Below are positions 24,715-33,465 of a stretch of 33,641 nt of DNA, piece after piece. How positions within the stretch are numbered: the stretch's first letter is position 1; the number at the start of each line of letters is the position of its first letter. Below the pieces are notes generated by a model. It had not been told where the DNA came from. It searched no databases and saw only the letters and a list, made by a program, of their open reading frames with translations. The DNA is from an uncultured Lachnospiraceae bacterium. Its GTDB lineage: Bacteria; Bacillota; Clostridia; Lachnospirales; Lachnospiraceae. The position numbers and the translations under genes are program-made. The DNA is taken from contig CAOKPU010000034.1 of the NCBI GenBank assembly GCA_948470755.1, positions 1 to 33,641 on the forward strand, read 5' to 3'.

Positions 24715-26115
24715 TTGTATTCCGGGAGGAAGGATAAAAAAAAGATAAAACGTAAGATGATTGCCGGTTGTATGGCGGCTCTTGTGGGGATAGCGGTTTT
24801 CTGTGCGTTAGCCCCATCGTTTTCCGGTAAGGACGGGTACGGGGGGGAGCGTTTTTGGGGAAAAGCGGTTGTTTGGATGCAAGGACAGATGAACCGGATC
24901 TATCTGCCTGTTTTTGCTTTTCTGGAAGAGGAGACAGGCATACATAAAAGCCTTTTGGAAGTGTTGGAAGAAATCCTGTTTCATCAGGCGCCTGTTTATA
25001 AATACAGTGAGGAACAGGCGGGGATGCAGGTTAGTATAGAGGATGAGGATACATATGATCTTTTAATCCGTCAGGAAGGGACGGATGAAGAATATAAGGG
25101 GGTGGAAGACGGCTCGCTGGAGTATGGGGAAGATGCGCTTCATATTGACGGGGATTTGGAAAAGGGGATGTTGGAGGAAAATAATTCATATAACGAAAAA
25201 AAACAAAAAGAAGAAGAGGAAGAGAAGGAAGAGGAAGAAGCTCTGGATAAAGAGGGGGCGGAAACGAAGGGGGAAGAGAAGGAATTCCAGAAGGCGGAAA
25301 AGAAAAGCTATGAATATGATTGGGGAAGCGTCAGGGAATATGAGGATATCGTATCGGCTTTCTATGCGATCGACAGCACGACTTCGATTACGGATGAACA
25401 GTTGAATCTTGAAAATCTGTTGGGAAAGGATATGGGGATAGAAGGCGGGCCGGAAAACCCTCAGATATTGATTTATCATACGCATTCCCAGGAGGCTTTT
25501 GCGGACTCGGTGGAAGGTGACGTATCCACGACCATTGTAGGGGCAGGGGATCGGCTTGCCAAGATCCTGACGGAAAAATATGGATTCTGCGTGCTTCATC
25601 ATACGGGGGAATACGATGTGGAGGCGAGGGATTACGCATATTCCAATGCGCTTCCCGAGATAGAGCGGATATTGGCAGAAAACCCTTCGATAGAAGTAGT
25701 GATCGATCTGCACCGGGATGCGGTAGCGGAGGGGAGGAAGCTGATGGTGAACCTGCAGGGGAAACCAACAGCGCAGTTTATGTTTTTTAACGGGTTAAGC
25801 AGGACGAGGTCGAAGGGGGATATTTCTTATTTGGAAAATCCTTACGTAAATGATAATCTGGCTTTTTCTTTTCAGGCACAGGTGGCGTGCAACGAATATT
25901 ATCCGGGGTTGGCAAGAAGGATCTATCTGAAGGCTTATCGATATAATATGCATCTTAAAGCAAAAAGCATGTTAATTGAACTGGGCGCCCAGACCAATAC
26001 GGTAGAAGAAATCATGAATGCCTGCGAGCCTCTGGCGCATGTGCTTGCAAAAGTGCTTTATGGGGAAACCGGCGCGCAGGCCAGGGAAGCAGCCGGGGTG
26101 GAAATGGAGCAGTGA
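24715..26115 (+). CDS. spoIIP: SpoIIP, stage II sporulation peptidoglycan amidase/endopeptidase
   Basis: About 466 residues. A single transmembrane helix near the N-terminus (GCMAALVGIAVFCAL) is followed by a variable linker with a very acidic, Lys/Glu-rich stretch (about 155-200). The C-terminal amidase domain shows ILIYHTHSQEAF, VVIDLHRDAV, and a conserved end (LKAKSMLIELGAQTNTVEEIMN). SpoIIP works with SpoIID and SpoIIM to thin septal peptidoglycan during engulfment. The start is uncertain: TTG 24715 has AAGAGGTGAT at good spacing, while ATG 24709 and GTG 24706 sit too close to it. It lies between gpr and lepA, the expected position. Confidence 0.93.
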   Translation: MYSGRKDKKKIKRKMIAGCMAALVGIAVFCALAPSFSGKDGYGGERFWGKAVVWMQGQMNRIYLPVFAFLEEETGIHKSLLEVLEEILFHQAPVYKYSEEQAGMQVSIEDEDTYDLLIRQEGTDEEYKGVEDGSLEYGEDALHIDGDLEKGMLEENNSYNEKKQKEEEEEKEEEEALDKEGAETKGEEKEFQKAEKKSYEYDWGSVREYEDIVSAFYAIDSTTSITDEQLNLENLLGKDMGIEGGPENPQILIYHTHSQEAFADSVEGDVSTTIVGAGDRLAKILTEKYGFCVLHHTGEYDVEARDYAYSNALPEIERILAENPSIEVVIDLHRDAVAEGRKLMVNLQGKPTAQFMFFNGLSRTRSKGDISYLENPYVNDNLAFSFQAQVACNEYYPGLARRIYLKAYRYNMHLKAKSMLIELGAQTNTVEEIMNACEPLAHVLAKVLYGETGAQAREAAGVEMEQ

Positions 26116-26145
26116 ACGGGGTTCCATAGGCTTTGAAACAGAGAA

Positions 26146-26175
26146 TGGACAATGATGGCAGATATATGATATACT
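26146..26175 (+). promoter_or_regulatory. Promoter of lepA
   Basis: TGGACA at 26146-26151 and TATACT at 26170-26175 are 18 bases apart, each one base from consensus, 58 bases before the lepA start. This separates lepA-hemW from the sporulation gene spoIIP upstream. Confidence 0.65.
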
Positions 26176-26232
26176 TACTCCGATTAAAAGAAGCGATCAA
26201 CATAGAGCGGGAAGGAATGACGGAGGAAGCAT

Positions 26233-28047
26233 ATGCCAGGTATAGATCAAAGTAAAATCAGGAATTTTTGCATTGTTGCACATATAGACCATGGGAAATC
26301 CACATTGGCAGACCGGATTATAGAAAAAACAGGGCTGCTGACAAGCAGGGAGATGCAGTCCCAGGTGCTTGACAATATGGATTTGGAAAGGGAGCGGGGA
26401 ATCACGATCAAGGCGCAGACTGTCCGCATTATTTATCAGGCAAAGGACGGAGAGGAATATATCTTCAATTTGATCGATACGCCCGGGCATGTGGATTTTA
26501 ATTACGAAGTGAGCCGCAGCCTGGCTGCCTGCGACGGAGCGATCTTGGTAGTGGACGCCGCCCAGGGGATTGAGGCGCAGACTCTTGCAAATGTATATCT
26601 TGCCTTGGATCATAATTTGGATGTGTTTCCGGTAATCAATAAAATTGACCTGCCCAGCGCCCAGCCGCAGTGGGTAAAAGACGAAATTGAAGACGTTATC
26701 GGCATAGAGGCGCAGGATGCGCCATTGATCTCGGCGAAAAACGGGATTGGGATAGAAGAAGTCCTGGAAGCGGTGGTGGCGAAAGTGCCTGCCCCGTCCG
26801 GCAGTCCGGACAACCCTTTACAGGCTTTGATCTTCGATTCATTGTATGATTCATATAAAGGGGTTATCGTTTTTTGCCGCATTAAGGAAGGAAAAGTGAG
26901 GAAAGGGACGCAAATCCTGATGATGGCTACCGAGGCCAAGGCCGAGGTGGTGGAAGTAGGATATTTCGGGCCCGGGCAGTTTATTCCATGTGAAGAACTG
27001 TCGGCGGGCATGGTAGGGTATATTACGGCTTCCATTAAAAATGTGAAGGATACGGCGGTGGGAGATACTGTGACGGATGCAAAAAATCCTTGTGCGGAGC
27101 CTTTGCCGGGTTATAAGAAGGTAAACTCCATGGTGTTTTGCGGAATGTACCCGGCGGATGGGGCGAAGTACCCGGATTTGCGGGACGCCCTTGAAAAGCT
27201 GCAATTGAATGACGCTGCTTTGCAGTATGAACCGGAGACTTCGGTGGCGCTTGGGTTTGGCTTCCGCTGCGGTTTTTTGGGCCTGCTGCATCTGGAAATT
27301 ATTCAGGAGAGGTTGGAAAGAGAGTATAATTTGGATCTGGTAACGACGGCTCCCGGGGTTATTTATAGAGTGCATAAGAATAACGGAGAGATGGTGGAGC
27401 TGACGAATCCTACAAATCTGCCGGACCCTTCGGAAATTGATTTTATGGAAGAACCGGTGGTGAGTGCGGAGATTATGGTGACTACGGAGTTCATAGGGCC
27501 GATCATGGAGCTTTGCCAGGAACGGAGGGGGCGTTATCTGGGAATGGAATATATTGAGGAAACAAGGGCGCTGCTAAAGTATGAGCTTCCTTTGAACGAA
27601 ATCATTTATGATTTCTTTGATGCGTTAAAATCACGCTCCAGAGGATATGCTTCTTTTGATTATGATTTGAAGGGCTATGAGGAGTCGAAGCTGGTAAAGC
27701 TGGATATTTTAATCAATCACGAAGAAGTGGATGCATTGTCCTTCATCGTACATGCGGACAGCGCTTACGATAGAGGCCGCAAAATGTGCGAAAAATTAAA
27801 AAATGAAATCCCGAGGCATTTGTTTGAAATCCCGATACAGGCAGCAGTAGGGGGGAAGATCATTGCCAGAGAGACGGTAAAGGCGATGCGTAAGGATGTG
27901 CTGGCGAAATGTTATGGCGGCGATATTACGCGGAAGAAAAAACTTCTTGAGAAGCAAAAGGAAGGGAAGAAGCGGATGCGGCAGATTGGGAATGTGGAGA
28001 TTCCGCAAAAGGCGTTTATGAGCGTGTTGAAGCTGGATGATAAATAG
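26233..28047 (+). CDS. lepA: LepA (elongation factor 4), ribosome-associated GTPase
   Basis: 604 residues, standard length. The G1 box AHIDHGKST, switch region [20 protein letters not shown] and NKIDLP motifs are complete, and the LepA-specific C-terminal domain is present ([23 protein letters not shown]). EF4 back-translocates or remodels ribosomes and helps initiation or assembly under stress. The start ATG 26233 follows GGAGGAAGCAT. The end reaches the ribosome-site region of hemW, making the two a likely operon. Confidence 0.97.
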   Translation: MPGIDQSKIRNFCIVAHIDHGKSTLADRIIEKTGLLTSREMQSQVLDNMDLERERGITIKAQTVRIIYQAKDGEEYIFNLIDTPGHVDFNYEVSRSLAACDGAILVVDAAQGIEAQTLANVYLALDHNLDVFPVINKIDLPSAQPQWVKDEIEDVIGIEAQDAPLISAKNGIGIEEVLEAVVAKVPAPSGSPDNPLQALIFDSLYDSYKGVIVFCRIKEGKVRKGTQILMMATEAKAEVVEVGYFGPGQFIPCEELSAGMVGYITASIKNVKDTAVGDTVTDAKNPCAEPLPGYKKVNSMVFCGMYPADGAKYPDLRDALEKLQLNDAALQYEPETSVALGFGFRCGFLGLLHLEIIQERLEREYNLDLVTTAPGVIYRVHKNNGEMVELTNPTNLPDPSEIDFMEEPVVSAEIMVTTEFIGPIMELCQERRGRYLGMEYIEETRALLKYELPLNEIIYDFFDALKSRSRGYASFDYDLKGYEESKLVKLDILINHEEVDALSFIVHADSAYDRGRKMCEKLKNEIPRHLFEIPIQAAVGGKIIARETVKAMRKDVLAKCYGGDITRKKKLLEKQKEGKKRMRQIGNVEIPQKAFMSVLKLDDK

Positions 28048-28063
28048 GAAAGGATTGGGTGCG

Positions 28064-29224
28064 GTGCGGGAGATTGGGATATATGTGCATGTTCCGTTTT
28101 GCGTAAGAAAGTGCCTGTATTGCGATTTCTTATCTTTTCCGGCGGGAGAAGAAGAGCGGGAAAGATATGTAAAGGCTTTGCTTAAAGAGATAGAGGCCGG
28201 GGCCGTCCGGTACGGGGATTGCCTGGTGGACAGTGTATTTTTTGGAGGAGGGACCCCTACAGTACTGTCAGGGGGGCAGCTTATCCGGCTGATGTCCGGG
28301 TTAAAGGACGGATTTGCTTTTAGGAAGGATGCAGAAATTACTTTGGAAGCAAATCCGGGAACGGTGGATGAAAGAAAACTGGGAGATTGTATAGAAGCAG
28401 GATTTAACCGGATCAGCATTGGGGCGCAATCCTTGCAGAAGGAGGAGCTTGCGATGATTGGAAGAATGCATTCGGCAGAGGACTTTTTTTTGGCTTACCG
28501 TTGGGCGAGGGAGTCCGGGTTCCGGAATGTAAACGTGGATGTGATGGCGGCCTTGCCCGGACAAAAAATCCTGACATACCTGGACAGCCTGGAAAGGCTG
28601 GCGGATTTGGAGCCGGAGCATATATCGGCTTACAGCCTGATCGTGGAAGAAGGGACTCCTTTTTATGAATGGTACGGGGAAAGCGGAAAGAGGGAGGCCG
28701 GTATGGCGGCCCTGCCTTCCGAAGAAGAGGATCGGCTGATGTATGAGCGGACCGGGAAGATTCTGGCACAAAGAGGCTACGGACGGTATGAAATATCCAA
28801 TTACGCCAAACCGGGATTTGAGTGCAGGCACAATATAGGGTATTGGAAACGTCGTGATTATGCAGGATTCGGTCTGGGATCCTCTTCCATGATGGGCAAT
28901 ATACGTTGGAAGAACACTTCTGATATGGGGGAATATCTGCATTTGATGGAGAAAACCCCGCAATTGGAGGCGGTAAGGAAGGAGAGACATCCCTTAAGCG
29001 TAAAGGAGCAGATGGAGGAATTTATGTTTTTGGGGCTCCGTTTGACACAAGGGGTTTGGAAGGAAGAATTCCATAATGTTTTTGGCGTAAAGATAGAACA
29101 TATTTATGGGGAAACGATTCAAAAACTTTGTAAACAGGGCTTGTTGACAGAAGGCGATCAAGTGAAACTGACCCCTTACGGGAGGGATGTCAGCAATTAC
29201 GTGATGGCCGAATTCCTATTTTAA
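28064..29224 (+). CDS. hemW: HemW, radical-SAM heme chaperone (HemN-like)
   Basis: 386 residues. The radical-SAM cluster motif is CVRKCLYC (Cys13, 17, 20). The residue pattern after it (DF) lacks the extra Cys of true coproporphyrinogen oxidase HemN, and the long HemN N-terminal extension is absent, so HemW is the better name. The SAM-binding FFGGGTPT block is intact and the C-terminal HemW domain is present (FMFLGLRLTQGV). I choose GTG 28064 with AGGAAAGGA upstream; the frame also opens at ATG 28037 inside lepA. In Bacillus hrcA-grpE-dnaK would follow; here a sigma factor does. Confidence 0.9.
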   Translation: MREIGIYVHVPFCVRKCLYCDFLSFPAGEEERERYVKALLKEIEAGAVRYGDCLVDSVFFGGGTPTVLSGGQLIRLMSGLKDGFAFRKDAEITLEANPGTVDERKLGDCIEAGFNRISIGAQSLQKEELAMIGRMHSAEDFFLAYRWARESGFRNVNVDVMAALPGQKILTYLDSLERLADLEPEHISAYSLIVEEGTPFYEWYGESGKREAGMAALPSEEEDRLMYERTGKILAQRGYGRYEISNYAKPGFECRHNIGYWKRRDYAGFGLGSSSMMGNIRWKNTSDMGEYLHLMEKTPQLEAVRKERHPLSVKEQMEEFMFLGLRLTQGVWKEEFHNVFGVKIEHIYGETIQKLCKQGLLTEGDQVKLTPYGRDVSNYVMAEFLF

Positions 29225-29334
29225 CAAAGAAGGCTGCCTTTCAAAGGAGAGGAGGCCCGTGCCAATGGAGGATGCCTTTGTTTGTCAAGGGAAGTGGATA
29301 GATACCGATATTTTTAAAAAAATCCCTTAAAACA

Positions 29335-29363
29335 TTGCTATTTTTTTCAAATTTTTGTATAAT
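29335..29363 (+). promoter_or_regulatory. Candidate promoter of sigK
   Basis: TTGCTA at 29335-29340 and a perfect TATAAT at 29358-29363 are 17 bases apart in a very AT-rich stretch, 95 bases before sigK. It looks vegetative; a sigma-E promoter would be expected for sigK in Bacillus, so the AT richness may mislead. Confidence 0.45.
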
Positions 29364-29458
29364 ATATATAATTTTAAAAATTGAATTCCTGAATTGGGAA
29401 AGGCACTAGAAAGGCGGTAAAGTCATAGAATATAATAAATTGACTTTGGGGGCGCCTT

Positions 29459-30091
29459 TTGAAAACTTTTCAGAAACCTTTAACCGCAGAAGAAGAAGCC
29501 CATTATATTCAGATGCTGCAAAAAGGGAGCAGTGAGAAAGCCAAGGAAGCGAGGGAGATTCTTATTGAGCGCAACTTACGTCTGGTTGCCCACATTGCCA
29601 AGAAGTATCAGAACGTGGATGAGGAAATGGAAGATCTGATATCCATCGGGACAATAGGGCTGATCAAGGCGGTTTCCTCTTTTGATTCCAGCAAGGGAAA
29701 GCTCAGTACGTACGCGTCCAGGTGCATCGATAATGAATTGCTGATGCTGCTGCGTTCCAAGAAGAAAACTTCAAAAGAAGTCTCTTTATATGAGCCGATA
29801 GGAACTGACAAGGAAGGGAATGAGATCAATCTGCTGGATATTATAGAGTCTGAACAGGTTGATGTGATAGACCGGATGGAATTATCCGTAAATTTAAGGA
29901 AACTTGGGCGGATATTGCAGGATCTGGAGGAAAGGGAAAAAGAAATTATTTTTTTGCGGTATGGGCTGATTACAGGAAAAGAAGTGACACAAAGGGAAAT
30001 AGGGGAAAGGCTTGGCATATCCCGGAGTTATGTATCACGGATAGAAAAAAGGGCATTGATAAAATTAAGAAGAGGGTTTGAAAAAGAGTAA
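29459..30091 (+). CDS. sigK: RNA polymerase sporulation sigma factor SigK, without pro-sequence
   Basis: 210 residues. Region 2 ([27 protein letters not shown]) and region 4 ([27 protein letters not shown]) match SigK closely, including the [16 protein letters not shown] segment typical of SigK/SigE. SigK runs late mother-cell genes in sporulation. Bacillus SigK is made with a hydrophobic N-terminal pro-sequence removed by SpoIVFB; here the protein starts directly at [16 protein letters not shown], and an in-frame stop 18 bases upstream excludes a longer version. The start is TTG 29459 after GGGGG. No skin element interrupts the gene. Confidence 0.9.
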   Translation: MKTFQKPLTAEEEAHYIQMLQKGSSEKAKEAREILIERNLRLVAHIAKKYQNVDEEMEDLISIGTIGLIKAVSSFDSSKGKLSTYASRCIDNELLMLLRSKKKTSKEVSLYEPIGTDKEGNEINLLDIIESEQVDVIDRMELSVNLRKLGRILQDLEEREKEIIFLRYGLITGKEVTQREIGERLGISRSYVSRIEKRALIKLRRGFEKE

Positions 30092-30116
30092 AGACGACAG
30101 ATAAGGGGGAAGCGGT

Positions 30117-31355
30117 ATGCTTTTTGTCAAGACAGACAGATTAAAACAAGGGATGAGGCTGGCAAGGCCGATTTATAATAAGGATGGGGTTTTGCTTTAT
30201 GAACGCAATTCCAAACTGACATATCAGGGGATCCAAAGTATAAGGACGTTTGGGCTGCTTGGGTTGTTCGTATTGGAGCCTGCGGAGCCGGTGCCTCCAA
30301 TGACCCAGGAAGATATCTTATTTGAACGTTTTCAGACGATGACGGTATTTGCTTTAAGGGATGAATTGAACCGGATCAAACAGGATAAAAAGAAGAGCCA
30401 TAAGCTGCATACGATCGTAAATAATATTTTGCAAAGATATGGATATATGGATAAAAAAATCAATTTTATCCAGAATTTACGCAGCAAGGAGGACTACATA
30501 TATAAACATTCCCTGAATGTGGCTATTTTATGTGCAATGACAGCTCACGTATTGAATATGAAGAGGGAAGAGCAGGCGGACATTATTACGGCAGCCCTCG
30601 TCCATGATATAGGGAAGTTGTCTATCCCTAAGGCGATGGCGCAAAAAGACAACCTGAATGAAGACGAACTGGAAGTAATCAGGACCTATGAGATGGCCGG
30701 GCATGAACTGGTAGGCGTTGTATTTCCCGGAGAGCCTGCCGTTAAGAGGCTCTGCATGCAGATGAATAAAGCATTAAGCAGTGCAAAAGCGGGGGAAACG
30801 GATAGTATGAGCAAATTGACACTGGGAGCTAAAGTGCTTATCGTTGCTGAAACCTATGATACAATGACGGCAATGCGCCTAAACCAGCCGCCGGAGTCGG
30901 AAGTCGTAACGATTAAATATTTGTTGGCCCATCCGGAGATTTTTGAACCGGCCATTGTAGATGCCCTGATCCAGTCTATCAATATACTGATACCCGGTGT
31001 CAGTGTGGAGCTGAGTACGAGGGAAAAAGCAATTGTTATCCGCAATAATGAGGAAAATGTATTAAGGCCTATGGTGTTAGGCTTTAAAGACAATAATATT
31101 ATAGACCTGGGAGACAGGAATTATAAGGATATAGAGATTACGGATATCATGAAGACGATGGATAACCGTTATGTCATAGATACCCAGACTTTGATCGATA
31201 ACGGCTTCCATGTGCCGGTACCGAAAGAGGCCGAGATGCGGATCGGCATTGCCCAGGAAGAGGCAGTGAAAGAAAACATAACAGAGGAAAGCAGCTTGGA
31301 AGAAGTTGTGGATAAAGTTGAAGAAGAAGCGGAAGCGGAAGCAGATACGGAATAG
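30117..31355 (+). CDS. HD-GYP-like protein with degenerate GYP motif
   Basis: 412 residues. An N-terminal region (about 1-60, KTDRLKQGMRLARPIYNKDG) is typical of HD-GYP proteins, followed by an HD domain with HSLNVAILC and HDIGKLSIP (His163, Asp164). The following family motif HHExxDGxGYP is replaced by MAGHELVGVVFPGEP, so the GYP signature is lost and c-di-GMP hydrolysis is doubtful. A C-terminal domain (about 260-385) and an acidic Glu-rich tail follow. It starts 25 bases after sigK, with AAGGGGGAAGCGGT as ribosome site, so it is probably co-transcribed. It may sense or bind c-di-GMP rather than degrade it; that is inference. Confidence 0.8.
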   Translation: MLFVKTDRLKQGMRLARPIYNKDGVLLYERNSKLTYQGIQSIRTFGLLGLFVLEPAEPVPPMTQEDILFERFQTMTVFALRDELNRIKQDKKKSHKLHTIVNNILQRYGYMDKKINFIQNLRSKEDYIYKHSLNVAILCAMTAHVLNMKREEQADIITAALVHDIGKLSIPKAMAQKDNLNEDELEVIRTYEMAGHELVGVVFPGEPAVKRLCMQMNKALSSAKAGETDSMSKLTLGAKVLIVAETYDTMTAMRLNQPPESEVVTIKYLLAHPEIFEPAIVDALIQSINILIPGVSVELSTREKAIVIRNNEENVLRPMVLGFKDNNIIDLGDRNYKDIEITDIMKTMDNRYVIDTQTLIDNGFHVPVPKEAEMRIGIAQEEAVKENITEESSLEEVVDKVEEEAEAEADTE

Positions 31356-31406
31356 GCTATGGACAGCCTTCCAATAGCGCCTGATTTTTGAAGTTCAATT
31401 CTAACA

Positions 31407-31451
31407 GCATTTTTCATTACGGTTGGCAGTCGTCCAACCGTAAGAAAATGC
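31407..31451 (+). other. Leader hairpin before comM/yifB
   Basis: TTACGGTTGG and CCAACCGTAA form ten perfect pairs around a seven-base loop, extended by GCATTTT/AAAATGC below a small internal loop. It lies between the HD-GYP gene and comM, with no T run after it. It may be an attenuator or 3' end structure. Confidence 0.5.
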
Positions 31452-31519
31452 ATTGTCTCATTTGGGGGATCCCCATGATTTCACTTTTTTACAATCAAAT
31501 AAAGATGCAAGGAGGTATT

Positions 31520-32713
31520 ATGTTTAGTACGATTACATCGGCGGCGATTCTTGGCATGGATGTTGCCATAATCCATGTAGAGGTAGATATTGCCCAGGGG
31601 CTGCCAGGTTTTATGTTGGTAGGTTATTTAAGCAGTGAGGTAAGGGAGGCTGGGGAACGTGTAAGAGTTGCCTTAAAAAATGCAGGAATCGTTTTGCCGC
31701 CTATGAGGATTACGGTGAATCTTTCGCCGGCAAATATAAGAAAAGAGGGGACTGCGTATGATCTTCCCATTGCGGCGGGGATTCTGGAAGCGCTGGGACA
31801 TATTCCAAAAGGATGTACGGAAGGAATGCTCATAGCGGGTGAACTGGGGCTGGACGGGAGGATCAACCCAATCAGGGGAGCGTTGCCGTTAGTAAAAAAA
31901 GCAAAAGAAGAAGGATACGGCAGATGTTTGCTCCCGACGGGAAATTACAGGGAAGGAAGGCTCATTGACGGTATAGGAATTATTGCAATGCCGGGGTTAA
32001 AAGACGCCATAGAATATTGGAAGTGTGAAAAGAAGCATATCTGGGAGGAAGAAGAGGCAGAGGAAGGAACGGAGGAGGATGGCCGGCCGGATTTTAGCGA
32101 AATCAAAGGACAGGCAGCGGCAAAAAGGGCGGCGGAGATTGCGGCAGCAGGATTTCATAATCTGCTTTTAACCGGGCCTCCCGGTTCGGGAAAAACAATG
32201 ATAGCCAAAAGGATTCCCGGCATACTTCCGCCCCTTACAAAGGAGGAAGAACTGGAGGTTTCTGCCATTTACAGTATTGCGGGCTTATTATCCAATGGAG
32301 GCCATTTGGTGAAACAAAGGCCCTTTATGGATCCTCACCATACAGTCACAGCACAAGCTTTGGCCGGAGGAGGGAAGACGGTAAGGCCCGGAATGATCAG
32401 CCTTGCCCATAAAGGGGTTTTATTTTTCGACGAACTGCCGGAATTCAAGCCTGATGTCATTAATTTGTTAAGACAGCCTTTGGAAGAAAAGAAAATATGT
32501 ATCGCCCGGTTGAGCGGGAATTATATTTTTCCTGCGGATTGCATGTTTGTGGCAGCGATGAACATCGCAACAACGAAATTGATACAATGCGGAACCGCTG
32601 AAAAGGCTGAAAATAAGGCATTTCAAGGAATCGGTAAGGTGGGTTATTGGATTTTGGTGTCTGTTGCGGTAAAATGGAATCAGTCCTGTTTAGCACTTTG
32701 CACCTCTTTTTAA
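31520..32713 (+). CDS. comM: ComM/YifB-type AAA+ ATPase, truncated and fused to foreign sequence
   Basis: 397 residues as read; only 1-348 are ComM-like. The N-terminal Lon-like fold is intact (MFSTITSAAILGMDVAI, VNLSPANIRKEGTAYDLPIA), as are Walker A GPPGSGKT and Walker B GVLFFDELPEF. After FVAAMN (codon 348, base 32563), where the family continues with a CPCG zinc-binding block and a C-terminal helicase-associated part, the reading changes to IATTKLIQCGTAEKAENK and stops 49 residues on. The start ATG 31520 follows AAGGAGGTATT. The protein is very likely non-functional in branch migration and transformation. It marks an insertion point. Confidence 0.88.
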   Translation: MFSTITSAAILGMDVAIIHVEVDIAQGLPGFMLVGYLSSEVREAGERVRVALKNAGIVLPPMRITVNLSPANIRKEGTAYDLPIAAGILEALGHIPKGCTEGMLIAGELGLDGRINPIRGALPLVKKAKEEGYGRCLLPTGNYREGRLIDGIGIIAMPGLKDAIEYWKCEKKHIWEEEEAEEGTEEDGRPDFSEIKGQAAAKRAAEIAAAGFHNLLLTGPPGSGKTMIAKRIPGILPPLTKEEELEVSAIYSIAGLLSNGGHLVKQRPFMDPHHTVTAQALAGGGKTVRPGMISLAHKGVLFFDELPEFKPDVINLLRQPLEEKKICIARLSGNYIFPADCMFVAAMNIATTKLIQCGTAEKAENKAFQGIGKVGYWILVSVAVKWNQSCLALCTSF

Positions 32714-32734
32714 CGATAGCTGGGCAATCGTTAA
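32710..32734. other. Inverted repeat at the end of the chimeric comM frame
   Basis: TTAACGAT (32710-32717) and ATCGTTAA (32727-32734) are perfect eight-base arms with a nine-base spacer. The stop codon of the fused frame lies in the left arm. It could be a recombinase- or regulator-binding site of the inserted element, or a weak hairpin. Confidence 0.45.
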
Positions 32735-32802
32735 ATCTTTAGAAAGCGGTTGCTGCCCGGCGCAGAATGCTTTTTGATTCGTATTTTACATAGGAGACCG
32801 TT

Positions 32803-33099
32803 ATGATAACGAAAGAAGAGATAAAAAAATTGGAAGGAAATTATTTTGAGGTGCTGCAGGCAGGGGCTTTTGCAATCACTTTGAAGTCAAAAAACACAGG
32901 CCATTATTGGCACCTGCTTGAAAGGGAATATCCCTCATTCCGGCATTTCGCAATTTACCATAAGCATAATGCCTCTGATGCATACCATGCCCAGGGGACG
33001 GCTTGTGACCTGGCAGCGGCAGTATCCGGAATCATATCACATGATGAATTTCAGATGAATGGGCGTAAGAAAGCCTACAAAGAAAAGGGGAAAATATGA
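32803..33099 (+). CDS. Small hypothetical protein of the inserted element
   Basis: 98 residues, starting MITKEEIKKLEGNYFEVLQAG after TAGGAGACCGTT. No membrane helix or signal is seen. It contains a His-rich centre (HFAIYHKHNASDAYHAQGT) that could bind a metal, and a basic C-terminus. I do not recognise it. Its stop overlaps the next start (ATGA), so the two form a small operon. Confidence 0.65.
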   Translation: MITKEEIKKLEGNYFEVLQAGAFAITLKSKNTGHYWHLLEREYPSFRHFAIYHKHNASDAYHAQGTACDLAAAVSGIISHDEFQMNGRKKAYKEKGKI

Positions 33100-33290
33100 G
33101 TCGGGAAATTTATTTCAGTCTTGTTAATGTGAGGAAGTATCTGAGGGTGGATAGGACGACAGGGAAAAGTGAAATCGTACCTGTTACAAACCGGAACGCT
33201 CTGCCAGTGGAGCGTCATATGGAGTTGCTTAATTTGAATGATGAGGAGCATATTTATTTGGAGTGCATAGAGGAGAATTTTGAAAACTGA
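33096..33290 (+). CDS. Small hypothetical protein of the inserted element
   Basis: 64 residues, starting MSREIYFSLVNVRKYLRVDR; translationally coupled to the preceding gene by a four-base overlap, with AAAGGGGAAAAT as ribosome site. Compact, no recognised motif; the acidic end (EEHIYLECIEENFEN) suggests a soluble accessory protein. Function unknown. Confidence 0.6.
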   Translation: MSREIYFSLVNVRKYLRVDRTTGKSEIVPVTNRNALPVERHMELLNLNDEEHIYLECIEENFEN

Positions 33291-33302
33291 ATATAAACGT
33301 GA

Positions 33303-33380
33303 AAAATGCATCCACTCCCCATGCTGGAATCCATTAATCATAATGATTATAGTTTCCGGCATCGGGGGCGAACGCATTTT
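33303..33380. other. Long imperfect stem-loop with an apical palindrome
   Basis: Successive arm segments pair across 78 bases: AAAATGC with GCATTTT, CCCC with GGGG, and ATGCTGGAA with TTCCGGCAT, separated by small bulges. At the tip lies TAATCAT-A-ATGATTA (33335-33349), a perfect 7-1-7 palindrome. It lies between the two small genes and a convergent partial gene; it may be a replication, transfer or termination structure of the element. Confidence 0.5.
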
Positions 33381-33465
33381 GAAAAATTGTTAAAGCAGAT
33401 ACAGATAAAAGACAGCCCCGATCCTTGCGGTGTGGCAGGGTGGTTGAAAATTTCCTGATGGGCGA

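Noticed and set aside
33335-33349. Fur-type operator
   Set aside because: The 7-1-7 palindrome has the right geometry but lies downstream of small genes in inserted DNA, at the tip of a larger hairpin; a structural role seems more likely.
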